DNA of 64,000 nucleotides from Microvirga soli (lineage in GTDB: Bacteria; Pseudomonadota; Alphaproteobacteria; Rhizobiales; Beijerinckiaceae), in the NCBI RefSeq assembly GCF_016734765.1, contig NZ_JAERQE010000015.1, positions 1 to 64,000 of the forward strand, written 5' to 3'. The notes under the pieces were generated by a model that had not been told where the DNA came from, did no database searches, and saw nothing but the letters and a program-made list of their open reading frames with translations. Below, piece after piece: positions 44,983 through 53,285 of this stretch. Each line of letters begins with the position of its first letter. Within the stretch, counting starts at the first letter, position 1. Both the position numbers and the translations under genes were made by a program.

Positions 44983-46104
44983 TCAAGCCTTGGTGAGCCG
45001 GATGGCGCCTTCGCCGCGCCAATGTCCGATGGAGGTGACGAGCGCCTCGCTCAGGCCGCCTCCGGCGATCAGGCCGGCGGCCAGCGCGACGCCGATGGGC
45101 GCCTGGGCTTCCATGGTGTGGCCCACGAGATCGCCGGTCGCATGGATGGCCGCGCCGGGCGCGATGTCCTTGAGCGCGGCCCGCTCCTCGTCCGTGATCC
45201 CCTTGATGCCTGTGGCGCCGGAGAGCACGACATCAGGCTTGCCCCCGAGCTGCCGCGACAGGCCGTGAAGCGCACCTTCGACGCTGCCCGGCTGACGGCG
45301 GCTGCGGTCGGAGGCAACACCTGCGATAGCGGCAAGCGGCTTCGCGCCGCGCGCGGCGGCGTGTTCGCGGGATTCGAGCACCAGGAAGCAACCGCCTGAT
45401 CCGAGGATCATGCCGCCACCTTCCGCGGGGCGCTCCCAGACTGAAGTATACGGCTTCTTCCAGAGGAAGCCGCCCATCTCGTAGATGAGGAGCACGTCGG
45501 GCCGCTCGGCATTGTACGAACCGCCGACGAGAAAGATGTCGTCCTGGCCCGAGGCGATGCGCTCGCGGGCGATGCGGATGGCATCGATGCCGCTCGATTC
45601 CTCGCCCATGAAGGTGCGGGACGCGCCGGTGACGCCGTGGACGATGGAGATGTTGCCGGCGAGCAGGTTGGAGAGCTGCGCCAGGAACAAGGTCGGGCGC
45701 AGGTCGCCCATCAGGCGCTCGTTGAGGAACACGCCAGGATTGTCGGCTTTGCGCAGCCCGGTGAGGATCTGACCGTCGACGGCATAATCCCGCTCGCCGC
45801 CGCCGGCCGAGACGATGAGCTGCATGCGGCCCTTGAGGTCCGCATCCTCTTTGGCGCCCGCTGCATCGAGGGCGAGGCCTGCCGCATAGCAGCCGAGCTT
45901 CTGCCACGGCTCCATCTGCCGCTGGTCGGATTTCTTCGGGATCTGCCGGTCCCATTCGAGGGTCACCGCCGGGTGGACCGGGAAGGGCTCGAAACTGGCC
46001 GCATCCGTGTTCGGGCTGCCGCCGGCAAGCGCCGTCAGGTGCGCCTCAAGGCCTTCTCCCGCCGAGGAGACGAGGCCCACTCCGGTAATGACGACGTCGC
46101 GCAT
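44983..46104 (-). CDS. fabF2XL: Atypical beta-ketoacyl-ACP synthase lacking the catalytic Cys (FabF2XL-like)
   Basis: A 373-residue thiolase-fold KS homologue. Aligning ESSGIDAI with the partner's CSSGATAI places Glu169 at the nucleophile Cys. The first catalytic His is also gone (SGATGIKG in place of NAHGTSTP), as is the Lys, while the second His remains in DLVGHTMEA. It is therefore unlikely to condense on its own and probably acts with the canonical KS next door, like a chain-length factor. ATG 46104 with GGAGGAAAAT upstream overlaps the FabZ stop as TGATG; a GTG one codon earlier is possible. Confidence 0.88.
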   Translation of the reverse strand: MRDVVITGVGLVSSAGEGLEAHLTALAGGSPNTDAASFEPFPVHPAVTLEWDRQIPKKSDQRQMEPWQKLGCYAAGLALDAAGAKEDADLKGRMQLIVSAGGGERDYAVDGQILTGLRKADNPGVFLNERLMGDLRPTLFLAQLSNLLAGNISIVHGVTGASRTFMGEESSGIDAIRIARERIASGQDDIFLVGGSYNAERPDVLLIYEMGGFLWKKPYTSVWERPAEGGGMILGSGGCFLVLESREHAAARGAKPLAAIAGVASDRSRRQPGSVEGALHGLSRQLGGKPDVVLSGATGIKGITDEERAALKDIAPGAAIHATGDLVGHTMEAQAPIGVALAAGLIAGGGLSEALVTSIGHWRGEGAIRLTKA

Positions 46105-46565
46105 CACACATTTTCCTCCAGGAGGCCGATGCGCTTGGCTTGCGCGCGCATCAGACCGTCCATGCCTTCCGGGAAGGGCATGATCCGGAAGCGCAGCTCC
46201 GCATCGCAGATCGGCTTGCCCTCGGCCGTGATCCTGGCCTTGGTCACCGCATAGCCCGAGCCTTCATGCTCCAGCGAAGCCGTGACGGTGAGCACCGTAC
46301 CCGGTCCGACGAAGGTGCGAAAGCGCGCCTTGTCGACGCCCATCAGGAACGGCATGTGGGTGAAGCCCATCAGGCCCAGCACGAGATAGCCGGAGGCCTG
46401 GGCCATGGTCTCGGTGAGGAGAACGCCGGGCACGAGGGGGTGGCCGGGGAAATGCCCTTCGAAGACCGGGCTTTCCTGGGGGACGACGGACGACACCTCG
46501 ATCCGCTTGGTCTCGCGGTCGAGGCTCGTCACCTGGTCGATCATTTCAAAATATTCGAGGCGCAT
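46104..46565 (-). CDS. fabZXL: 3-hydroxyacyl-ACP dehydratase FabZ-like of the acpXL locus
   Basis: A 153-residue hot-dog-fold dehydratase. The FabZ catalytic region is GHFPGHPLVPGVLLTETMAQ with His38 and the acidic residue at about 52. It should remove water from 3-hydroxyacyl-AcpXL during elongation. TAGGGGATCCGG precedes the ATG. It follows acpXL by 121 bases and overlaps the atypical KS gene by one base. Confidence 0.92.
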   Translation of the reverse strand: MRLEYFEMIDQVTSLDRETKRIEVSSVVPQESPVFEGHFPGHPLVPGVLLTETMAQASGYLVLGLMGFTHMPFLMGVDKARFRTFVGPGTVLTVTASLEHEGSGYAVTKARITAEGKPICDAELRFRIMPFPEGMDGLMRAQAKRIGLLEENV

Positions 46566-46686
46566 CCGGATCCCCTACCCTATCGCCCCCGGCGAATTCA
46601 ATGGGAAGAGAATCCATGAGGCGGGGCCGCTTGATGGATCGCCTCTTCGGACCGGCTCGATCAGCCGGCCCGCCGGGATTGTTTGA

Positions 46687-46968
46687 TCAGGCCTGCTTGG
46701 CGGCCACCAGCGCGTCGATGCGCGCCACGAGGTTCTTCAGGACGAAGTATTCCTCGGCCGGAGCCTTGCCCTCGTTCACTTCCTGGGTCCACTGCTCCAG
46801 GGGCAGCTTGATGCCGAAGGCCTTGTCGATCGCGAATGCGATATCGAGGAAGGCGAGCGAGTCGATGCCCAGATCCTCGATGGCGTGGCTCTCGGGGGTG
46901 ATCTGCTCACGCGGAATATCGGCGGTCTCTGAAATGATGCCGGCGACGGTCTCGAAGGTGGACGCCAT
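46687..46968 (-). CDS. acpXL: Acyl carrier protein AcpXL
   Basis: A 93-residue specialised acyl carrier protein that holds the growing very-long-chain acyl group for lipid A. The 4'-phosphopantetheine site is Ser37 in [10 protein letters not shown]. The protein opens with [20 protein letters not shown] and has the longer C-terminal half ([17 protein letters not shown]) that sets AcpXL apart from AcpP. CAGGAGAGCGGCGTC precedes ATG 46968. It is the first gene of the locus. Confidence 0.94.
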   Translation of the reverse strand: MASTFETVAGIISETADIPREQITPESHAIEDLGIDSLAFLDIAFAIDKAFGIKLPLEQWTQEVNEGKAPAEEYFVLKNLVARIDALVAAKQA

Positions 46969-47277
46969 GACGCCGCTCTCCTGATGTGCATGTTGGTCTC
47001 AACGAGGCGGCGCCGGCAAGCTCGGGGATGCCCCGGTGTCCAGACGCTCATTTCGTCGAGGAGGGTTGTTTCGAAGCGCACCCCTTACACGACAGGCGCC
47101 GGACCGGCAACCGATTGGTTGTATCGGGTCGAATCGTCCTTGCCGGGAGAGCGGGAACTTTCCCCGCGGCACCGGCATAGGCATCAGCCGATTGATTATT
47201 CGGCCCCCATCGTCGATAAGGGCCGCCTTCGGGCTTCAACCGAATGATCTTACATCAAAAGAGATTGCTGGATCGAC
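46969..47277. other. Divergent promoter region of acpXL and the phosphatase gene
   Basis: No gene is supported in these 309 bases. A perfect 14-base palindrome CAACC-GATT-GGTTG lies at 47108-47121, near the middle, and may be a regulator site. A weak minus-strand promoter candidate (TTGCCG then 17 bases to TAAGGG) lies just downstream of it. Other short open frames here are not convincing. Confidence 0.45.
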
Positions 47278-48000
47278 GTGCTCAACAGGTTCCTCAAGCC
47301 TGAAGTCCGCTATGCCCGCCGCATGGCCCGGATCGCCCGATGGGACAGACCCGTCGAGGGGCTGTGGGGACGTATGTCCGCCTGGGCCCACATGCTCATC
47401 GCCGATCACGGCGTGTTCCGCCTCTTCTACCTGAACAAGCACCCGGTCACCGACCGGCTCTGGCGCTCGGCCCAGCCGGCACCGCACCAGATCGCAGCCC
47501 TCAAGGCCGAGGGCATCAAGACCATCATCAACCTGCGGGGCGGCCGGGAGCACGGCTCGTGGCAGCTCCAGAAGGAGGCCTGCGACCGGCTCGGCATCCA
47601 CCTGGAAGAATTCGTGGTGCGCTCCCGCGGGGCGCCGGACCGGGAGACCCTGCTCTCCGCCAAGAAATTCTTCGACACCATCGAGTACCCGGCGGTTCTG
47701 CACTGCAAATCCGGGGCGGACCGGGCCGGCTTCGTGGCGGCCCTCTACCTCATCGTTTACGAGGGCAAGTCCATTGACGAGGCCCAGCAGCAGCTATCCA
47801 TGCGCTATGGGCACTTCCGGTTCTCGAAGACCGGCATCCTGGACGAGTTCTTCGATCTCTACCGCCGCGAGGGCGAAGCTGAGGGCATTCCGTTCCTCAC
47901 CTGGATCGAAACCCGGTACGACGCGGACGATCTGGAGCGGAATTTCCGATACGGCTTCTGGTCCCATCTTCTCGTCGACAGGATCATGCGGCGCGAATAG
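47278..48000 (+). CDS. Cys-based dual-specificity/tyrosine phosphatase-like protein
   Basis: A 240-residue protein of the Cys-x5-Arg phosphatase superfamily. The P-loop is HCKSGADRAGF with Cys143 and Arg149. The upstream segment LWRSAQPAPHQIAALKAEGIKTIINLRGG is typical of the DSP-PTPase branch found next to lipid or NAD-kinase genes. The N-terminal 50 residues are basic and may bind membranes. It is divergent from acpXL and convergent with the MsbA-like gene, so a role in envelope phosphate chemistry is possible but inferred from position only. The start is GTG 47278, with a weak ribosome binding site. Confidence 0.87.
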   Translation: MLNRFLKPEVRYARRMARIARWDRPVEGLWGRMSAWAHMLIADHGVFRLFYLNKHPVTDRLWRSAQPAPHQIAALKAEGIKTIINLRGGREHGSWQLQKEACDRLGIHLEEFVVRSRGAPDRETLLSAKKFFDTIEYPAVLHCKSGADRAGFVAALYLIVYEGKSIDEAQQQLSMRYGHFRFSKTGILDEFFDLYRREGEAEGIPFLTWIETRYDADDLERNFRYGFWSHLLVDRIMRRE

Positions 48001-48015
48001 GCCGCAGGCCCCGTG

Positions 48016-49797
48016 TCAGGAGACCGCTAGGCTGGGCTCGCTGTCGTCGGAGAGCTGCAGGCGGTGCAGGCGGGCATAGGCCCCCGCCTTGGCGATGAGA
48101 GCCTCGTGCGAGCCTGTTTCCGCAACCCGCCCCTTTTCCATCACGACGATCTTTTCCGCATTGCGGACCGTCGACAGGCGATGGGCGATCACCAGGGTGG
48201 TGCGGCCCTTCATGAGCTTGCGGATGGCATCCTGCACCAGACGCTCCGATTCGGAATCGAGGGCGCTGGTCGCCTCGTCGAGGAGCAGGATCGGCGCGTC
48301 CTTCAGGAAGGCTCTGGCGAGCGAAATGCGCTGGCGTTCGCCGCCCGACATGCGGCCGCCGCCCGGCCCGACCACCGTGTCGTAGCCCTCGGGCATTCTG
48401 ACGATGAAGTCGTGGGCTGCTGCCGCCTTGGCGGCGTTCACGATCTCCTCGTCCGAGGCGCCGGACCGCCCGAAGGCGATGTTGGCCCGGATCGTGTCGT
48501 CGAAGAGGATCACGTCCTGGCTCACCACCGCAACAGCCTGCCTCAGGGTCGCCAGGGAGACGTCGCGCACGTCCTGTCCGTCGATCACGACGGCGCCCCG
48601 GGTCGCATCATAGAGGCGCGGCACGAGGGACAGGAGCGTCGACTTGCCTGAGCCGGAGCGGCCGACCAGGGCCGTGGTCTGCCCGGCCTCGGCCACGAGA
48701 TCGACATGGTCCAGGGCCGCCGCCTCTCCATCATAGGAGAAGGACGCATCCACAAACCGGATCTCGCCGCCATTCAGCCGCAAGGGATCGGCACCCGGCC
48801 GGTCCTGGATCTTGGGTGCCTGATCCATCACGTCGAAGGTGCGGTGCAGGGCGGCGGCTGCCTCCTGGACGATGGCGTTGAGGTTTCCGAGCGCCCGGAC
48901 CGGGTGCGCTGCCATGACGAGGGCGCTGACGAAGCCGGTGAAATCGCCCACGGTGCTGTCACCGGCGAGAATGCGCTGGCCGATCAGCATCAGGACGATG
49001 GCCACGGCGAGGCCGCCGCCCGTCTCGAGCACCGGATCCATGCGCCCGCGGGCATTGGCCGCCTTCATCTTGAGGTCGCGGACGTCGTCGAACGTCTTGG
49101 CGGCCTTGGCCTTCAGGTAGCGTTCGAGCCCATAGGTCTTGGCGATGCGCGTGCCGGCAAGGCTCTCGGTGATGAGGCTTGCCATCACGCCGGTCTGCTC
49201 CTGGGTGGAGGCGGCAACCCGGCGCAGCTTCCGGCCGATCTTGTTCACCGGGTAGGCGAAGAAGGGCGCGATCACGGCCGCCACGATGGTCAGCACCGGG
49301 TCGATCCAGAGCATGGCGGCGATCAGCGCCATGAGGGTCGTCGACTCGCGCAGGAACACCGTGGAGAGGCGGGTCAGCGCCTCCCGGATGAAGGAGAAGT
49401 CCGTCGTGAAGCGCTGAGTGAGGGCCGCCGGGCTCTCGCGGTCGATCTGGGAGAGATCGGCCTCGATCATGTGACCGTAGAGGGCCGTCTGCATGTCGGC
49501 CTCGATTCGGGTCACCACCTTGTTGGTGAGCACGGTGAGCGCGAGCAGCGAGAAGCCCTTCACGGAGGTCACGACGATCACGAAGAGCGGGGCCAGCATG
49601 ATGGCCCGCGCATCCTTGATGTCGAAGGCATCGAAAGCGGCCTTGATCAGGACCGGATAGAGCCCCGTCGCGCCCGACACCAGGGCGACCAGCACGACCA
49701 CCACGGCCAGGGTCTTGCGGTGCGGACGCATCCAGTCCCGCCACAGACGGCTGATCAAGGGAAGGGTATCCCCCCGAAGGATGCTCTTGGACGCCAT
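48016..49797 (-). CDS. MsbA-like ABC exporter (permease fused to ATPase)
   Basis: A 593-residue half-transporter. Six membrane helices cover about residues 30-320 (opening KTLAVVVVLVALVSGATG), then the nucleotide-binding domain: Walker A GRSGSGKST, signature MSGGERQRISLARA, Walker B ILLLDEATSALDSES and switch His in VIAHRLSTV. The layout is that of lipid flippases, and the neighbouring lipid A genes suggest lipid A or LPS core as cargo; drug export is an alternative. ATG 49797 gives normal length; the frame stays open to 50163 inside the transketolase gene without support. Confidence 0.9.
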   Translation of the reverse strand: MASKSILRGDTLPLISRLWRDWMRPHRKTLAVVVVLVALVSGATGLYPVLIKAAFDAFDIKDARAIMLAPLFVIVVTSVKGFSLLALTVLTNKVVTRIEADMQTALYGHMIEADLSQIDRESPAALTQRFTTDFSFIREALTRLSTVFLRESTTLMALIAAMLWIDPVLTIVAAVIAPFFAYPVNKIGRKLRRVAASTQEQTGVMASLITESLAGTRIAKTYGLERYLKAKAAKTFDDVRDLKMKAANARGRMDPVLETGGGLAVAIVLMLIGQRILAGDSTVGDFTGFVSALVMAAHPVRALGNLNAIVQEAAAALHRTFDVMDQAPKIQDRPGADPLRLNGGEIRFVDASFSYDGEAAALDHVDLVAEAGQTTALVGRSGSGKSTLLSLVPRLYDATRGAVVIDGQDVRDVSLATLRQAVAVVSQDVILFDDTIRANIAFGRSGASDEEIVNAAKAAAAHDFIVRMPEGYDTVVGPGGGRMSGGERQRISLARAFLKDAPILLLDEATSALDSESERLVQDAIRKLMKGRTTLVIAHRLSTVRNAEKIVVMEKGRVAETGSHEALIAKAGAYARLHRLQLSDDSEPSLAVS

Positions 49798-49943
49798 GGA
49801 TTCTTTGAAATTCCCGATTGAAGGCCTGCGGTTAGCATGTGAACCATCAGGCCGCAAATCTTTCGGAACGCCAACAGGGGTCCAGCGCTGCTTTGCCGCT
49901 CGCAGAGCAGCGCCGGCCTTGTCACAGTGACTCCGAATGCCCG

Positions 49944-52337
49944 TCAGACCGCCTTCAGGTGCCGGATCGGGCGGCCTGGGGCGATCATCTCGGCGGCCGC
50001 GATGATGCCCTGGGCGTCGATGCCGAAATGGCGGTAGAGATCCTTGACCGTGCCGGTCTGGCCGAAATGCTCCACGCCGAGCGAGCGGGTGCGGTGGCCC
50101 ATGACCGAGCCCATCCAGGCGAGCGTCGCCGGATGGCCATCGATTACCGTCACCAGCCCGCAATGGGGCGGCACGTCGGCGAGCAGGCGCTCCACATGGG
50201 ATCGTGCATGGACCAAACCGCGCTCGCGGGCGCGCTGCGCTGCCGTCCAGCCGGCGTTGAGCCGGTCGGCCGAGGTGATGGCCAAGAGCCCGACGTCGCG
50301 CCGGTCCTCGGCCATGAGGCCCACCGCTTCGATCGCCTCTGGGGCCACCGCGCCCGTATAGGCAACGACAACTTGAGCGTTCGGCCCGGGCTTTCTGAGC
50401 CAGTAGGCGCCCGCCATGATCTCGTCGGCCAGATCGGGCGTCATGTCGCGCTGCGGCTGCTCCAGGGTGCGGGTGGACAGGCGCAGGTAGACCGAGCCGC
50501 CGGTCTCGTCGCGCAGCCAGGTTTTCTCATTGGGCTCGCCGCCCTCGCGCTGCATGTAGTCGAAGGCCCAGCGCATGATGACCGCGAGTTCGTCCACGAA
50601 GGCCGGCTCGAAGGAGGCGAGACCGTCCTGCGCCATACCGACCAGCGGCGTGCCGATGGACTGATGCGCCCCGCCCTCAGGCGCCAGCGTCACACCGGAC
50701 GGCGTCGCGACGATCATGAAGCGGGCATCTTGGTAGCAGGCATAGTTGAGCGCATCGGCGCCGCGATAGATGAACGGATCGTAGAGGGTACCGATGGGCA
50801 GGATCCGCTCGCCGAAGAGCGAGTGCGACAGGCCCAAAGCCGAGAGCACGATGAACAGGTTCATTTCGGCGATACCGAGCTCGATATGCTGGCCGGAGGG
50901 CGAGAATTCCCAGTTATAGGTCGAGGGAATCCGCTCTTTCTTGAAGGTGTCGACGAGGCTCTCGCGGGCATAGAGCCCGCGCCGGTTCACCCAGGCGCCG
51001 AGATTGGTCGAGACCGTCACGTCCGGCGCCGTGGTGACGATTCGCGCGGCGAGCGCATCGTCCGAGCGCGCCAGCTCGTTGAGGATGAAGCCGAAGCCCT
51101 GCTGAGTCGACATGGCCGGATTGGCCGGGAAGGCGAGCTTTTCCGGCACCGGCACGGCCGGCGCGGCGTAGCGGCGGGTGCCCTTCTGGATGAACGGCAC
51201 CTCGGCGAGGAAGCGCTCGATCTCGGCCTGCGGAGCCTTCATGCCCTCGAACTTGTCCCATTCATGACCCGGGCGCACCCCTTGGGTCTTCTGCCAGGCC
51301 CCCATCTGGGTTGGCGTCAGCATGCCGGAATGGTTGTCCTTGTGGCCGGCGAGCGGCAGCCCGAAGCCCTTGATCGTGTAGGCCAGGAAGCAGACCGGGC
51401 GGTCGTGCTGGCGCGCCTTCTCGAAGGCGTCGAGCAGGCTCGGCAGGTCGTGGCCGCCGAGATTGGCCATGAGTTCGGCGAGTTCCTCGTCCGAGCGCTT
51501 CTCGATGAGGCGGGTGACCGGCCCCTGGTCGCCGAGATCGTCGAGCAGGCGCTTGCGCCACGCAGCACCGCCTTGATACGTCAGAGCCGAGTAGAGCTGG
51601 TTCGGGCAGGAATCGATCCAGTCGCGTAAGCGCTCGCCGCCGGGCTCCTGAAAGGCCGCCTGCATGAGCGAGCCGTGCTTGAGCACCACCACGTCCCAGC
51701 CGAAATTGCGGAACAGCGCCTCGAAGCGCTGCCACAGGCCCTCGCGAATCACCGCATCCAGGCTCTGGCGGTTGTAGTCGATGATCCACCATGTGTTGCG
51801 GATGCCGTGCTTCCAGCCTTCCAGCAAGGCCTCGAAGATGTTGCCCTCGTCCATCTCCGCATCGCCCACGAGTGAGATCATGCGGCCTTCCGGCTTGTCC
51901 TTCATCCAGCCATGGGCCTTCACGTAGTCCTGCACGAGGCTGGCAAACAGCGTCTGGGCGACGCCCAGTCCCACCGAGCCGGTGGAGAAATCGACGTCGT
52001 CGATGTCCTTGGTGCGGGAGGGATAGGACTGCGCGCCCTTGTAGCCGCGGAAATTCTCCAGCTTCTCACGGGTCTGGCGGCCGAAGAGATATTGGATGGC
52101 ATGATAGATCGGGCTGGCATGGGGCTTCACCGCCACCCGGTCCTCAGGGCGCAGCACCGAGAAATAGAGCGCCGCCAGGATGGTGGAGAGGGAGGCCGAG
52201 GACGCCTGGTGCCCGCCGATCTTCATCCCGTCCTCGTTGGGACGCAGGTGATTGGCATTATGGATCGTCCAGGTGGACAGCCAGAGCACCTTGCGCTCGA
52301 GTTCCTTCAAGATGCTCAGGTGCCGTGCGTCAGCCAT
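49944..52337 (-). CDS. Transketolase-family protein resembling homodimeric pyruvate dehydrogenase E1 (AceE)
   Basis: A 797-residue thiamine-diphosphate enzyme with the three-domain transketolase fold. Substrate-site segments IHNANHLRPN and GGHQASSAS, and the magnesium motif GDAEMDEGN (158-166) with Asn189 in DYNRQSLD, look like AceE, but the canonical GDG reads GDA. The middle domain has GIAEMNLFIVLSALG and DPFIYRGADALNYACY. It is about 90 residues shorter than AceE, and no lipoyl E2 or E3 gene is near, so it may be a transketolase or decarboxylase of its own kind. GGGAGGGACGAC precedes ATG 52337. Confidence 0.8.
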   Translation of the reverse strand: MADARHLSILKELERKVLWLSTWTIHNANHLRPNEDGMKIGGHQASSASLSTILAALYFSVLRPEDRVAVKPHASPIYHAIQYLFGRQTREKLENFRGYKGAQSYPSRTKDIDDVDFSTGSVGLGVAQTLFASLVQDYVKAHGWMKDKPEGRMISLVGDAEMDEGNIFEALLEGWKHGIRNTWWIIDYNRQSLDAVIREGLWQRFEALFRNFGWDVVVLKHGSLMQAAFQEPGGERLRDWIDSCPNQLYSALTYQGGAAWRKRLLDDLGDQGPVTRLIEKRSDEELAELMANLGGHDLPSLLDAFEKARQHDRPVCFLAYTIKGFGLPLAGHKDNHSGMLTPTQMGAWQKTQGVRPGHEWDKFEGMKAPQAEIERFLAEVPFIQKGTRRYAAPAVPVPEKLAFPANPAMSTQQGFGFILNELARSDDALAARIVTTAPDVTVSTNLGAWVNRRGLYARESLVDTFKKERIPSTYNWEFSPSGQHIELGIAEMNLFIVLSALGLSHSLFGERILPIGTLYDPFIYRGADALNYACYQDARFMIVATPSGVTLAPEGGAHQSIGTPLVGMAQDGLASFEPAFVDELAVIMRWAFDYMQREGGEPNEKTWLRDETGGSVYLRLSTRTLEQPQRDMTPDLADEIMAGAYWLRKPGPNAQVVVAYTGAVAPEAIEAVGLMAEDRRDVGLLAITSADRLNAGWTAAQRARERGLVHARSHVERLLADVPPHCGLVTVIDGHPATLAWMGSVMGHRTRSLGVEHFGQTGTVKDLYRHFGIDAQGIIAAAEMIAPGRPIRHLKAV

Positions 52338-52421
52338 GTCGTCCCTCCCGGTTTTTCCGAGATATAGGCCGGAAGCTTTTCGGACGCGAGGCCTAAGGCT
52401 CGGGAGCAGCTGGCAGGACGT

Positions 52422-52451
52422 AAAAAACGAAAAGCCCGCCGAGTGGCGGGC
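52422..52451 (-). terminator. Terminator of tRNA-Gly
   Basis: GCCCGCC/GGCGGGC with a 4-base loop. On the minus strand it is followed by TTTTCGTTTTTTAC, about 30 bases downstream of the tRNA 3' end. Confidence 0.85.
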
Positions 52452-52481
52452 CTTCGTAGATCTCTCGTATCTGAGAGAAAT

Positions 52482-52556
52482 TGGAGCGGGCGAAGGGATT
52501 CGAACCCTCGACCCCAACCTTGGCAAGGTTGTGCTCTACCCCTGAGCTACACCCGC
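52482..52556 (-). tRNA. tRNA-Gly (anticodon GCC)
   Basis: The minus strand reads GCGGGTGTAGCTCAGGGGTA at the 5' end, the anticodon arm CAACCTTGCCAAGGTTG with GCC, and the T arm GAGGGTTCGAATCCCTT. The acceptor stem GCGGGTG/CGCCCGC has seven pairs (one G-U), then T and an encoded CCA. The length is 75 bases with CCA. It decodes GGC and GGU. Open frames running through this region are tRNA shadows. Confidence 0.97.
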
Positions 52557-52705
52557 GCTCCGCGATGCCGAGGCATCGTTGCGAGGCCCGTGATGTGCCT
52601 CAAAACGGCTCGCATTGCAAGAGGGTTCGGGCGATCTTTTCGACGGAAGCCTTGAGCCTGCTTCATCCGGTCGCTAGAAGGCGAACCGACACGGAGGTTG
52701 CAAGC

Positions 52706-53233
52706 TTGGCCCATCTCTCCCCGCAGGAACTCCTGGAACGCCTGTCCTCGCTCGGCATCCCGACCGAGACTGTGGAGCACGAGCCCGTCTTCACGGTGGC
52801 CGAGTCGGCCTCCGTTAAGGAACGCATTCCAGGCGCCCATTCCAAGAACCTGTTCGTGAAGGACAAGAAGGGCCGCTTCTTCCTGATCTCCGCCAAGCAT
52901 GACACCGCCATCGACCTCAAGCGCATGCACGAGGTTCTCGGGGCCTCCGGCCGCCTGTCCTTCGGCTCCGCCGAGCAGCTGCGCGCGCTTTTGGGAGTGG
53001 AGCCCGGTTCCGTCACGGCCTTTGCCGTGGTGAACGACACGGACGGCAAGGTCACCATGGTGCTCGATGCCAACCTCATGGAGCACGAACGGCTGAACTT
53101 TCATCCGCTCGTCAATTCTATGACCACCGGCGTGTCGCGGGAGGATCTGGTCGCGTTCCTGCGTGCCACGGGGCACGATCCACTGATCCTGCGTCTGCCG
53201 GAGCCGCCGGCGGAATTGTCAGACAACGCTTAA
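52706..53233 (+). CDS. Prolyl-tRNA editing deacylase (ProXp/YbaK family)
   Basis: A 175-residue free-standing editing domain that hydrolyses mischarged tRNA-Pro. Family marks are HEPVFTVAESA, then PGAHSKNLFVKDKKGRFFLI with the catalytic-site Lys, and GSVTAFAVVNDTDGKVTMVLD. This pattern fits ProXp-ala (PrdX). TTG 52706 is chosen because GGAGG at 52693-52697 lies eight bases upstream and the next Met is inside the domain; the frame is open back into the tRNA gene. Monocistronic or cotranscribed with the CnoX gene, 52 bases on. Confidence 0.9.
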   Translation: MAHLSPQELLERLSSLGIPTETVEHEPVFTVAESASVKERIPGAHSKNLFVKDKKGRFFLISAKHDTAIDLKRMHEVLGASGRLSFGSAEQLRALLGVEPGSVTAFAVVNDTDGKVTMVLDANLMEHERLNFHPLVNSMTTGVSREDLVAFLRATGHDPLILRLPEPPAELSDNA

Positions 53234-53285
53234 GCTCCCATTTAAGGCCATCTAAGGGAAGTTCTTCTCTCGATTCGAGGATCGC

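Noticed and set aside
52481..52705. N-terminal extension of the ProXp-like protein, and of the transketolase frame to 52526
   Set aside because: Both extensions run through the tRNA-Gly gene; they translate tRNA sequence. TTG 52706 and ATG 52337 with good ribosome binding sites explain the real starts.
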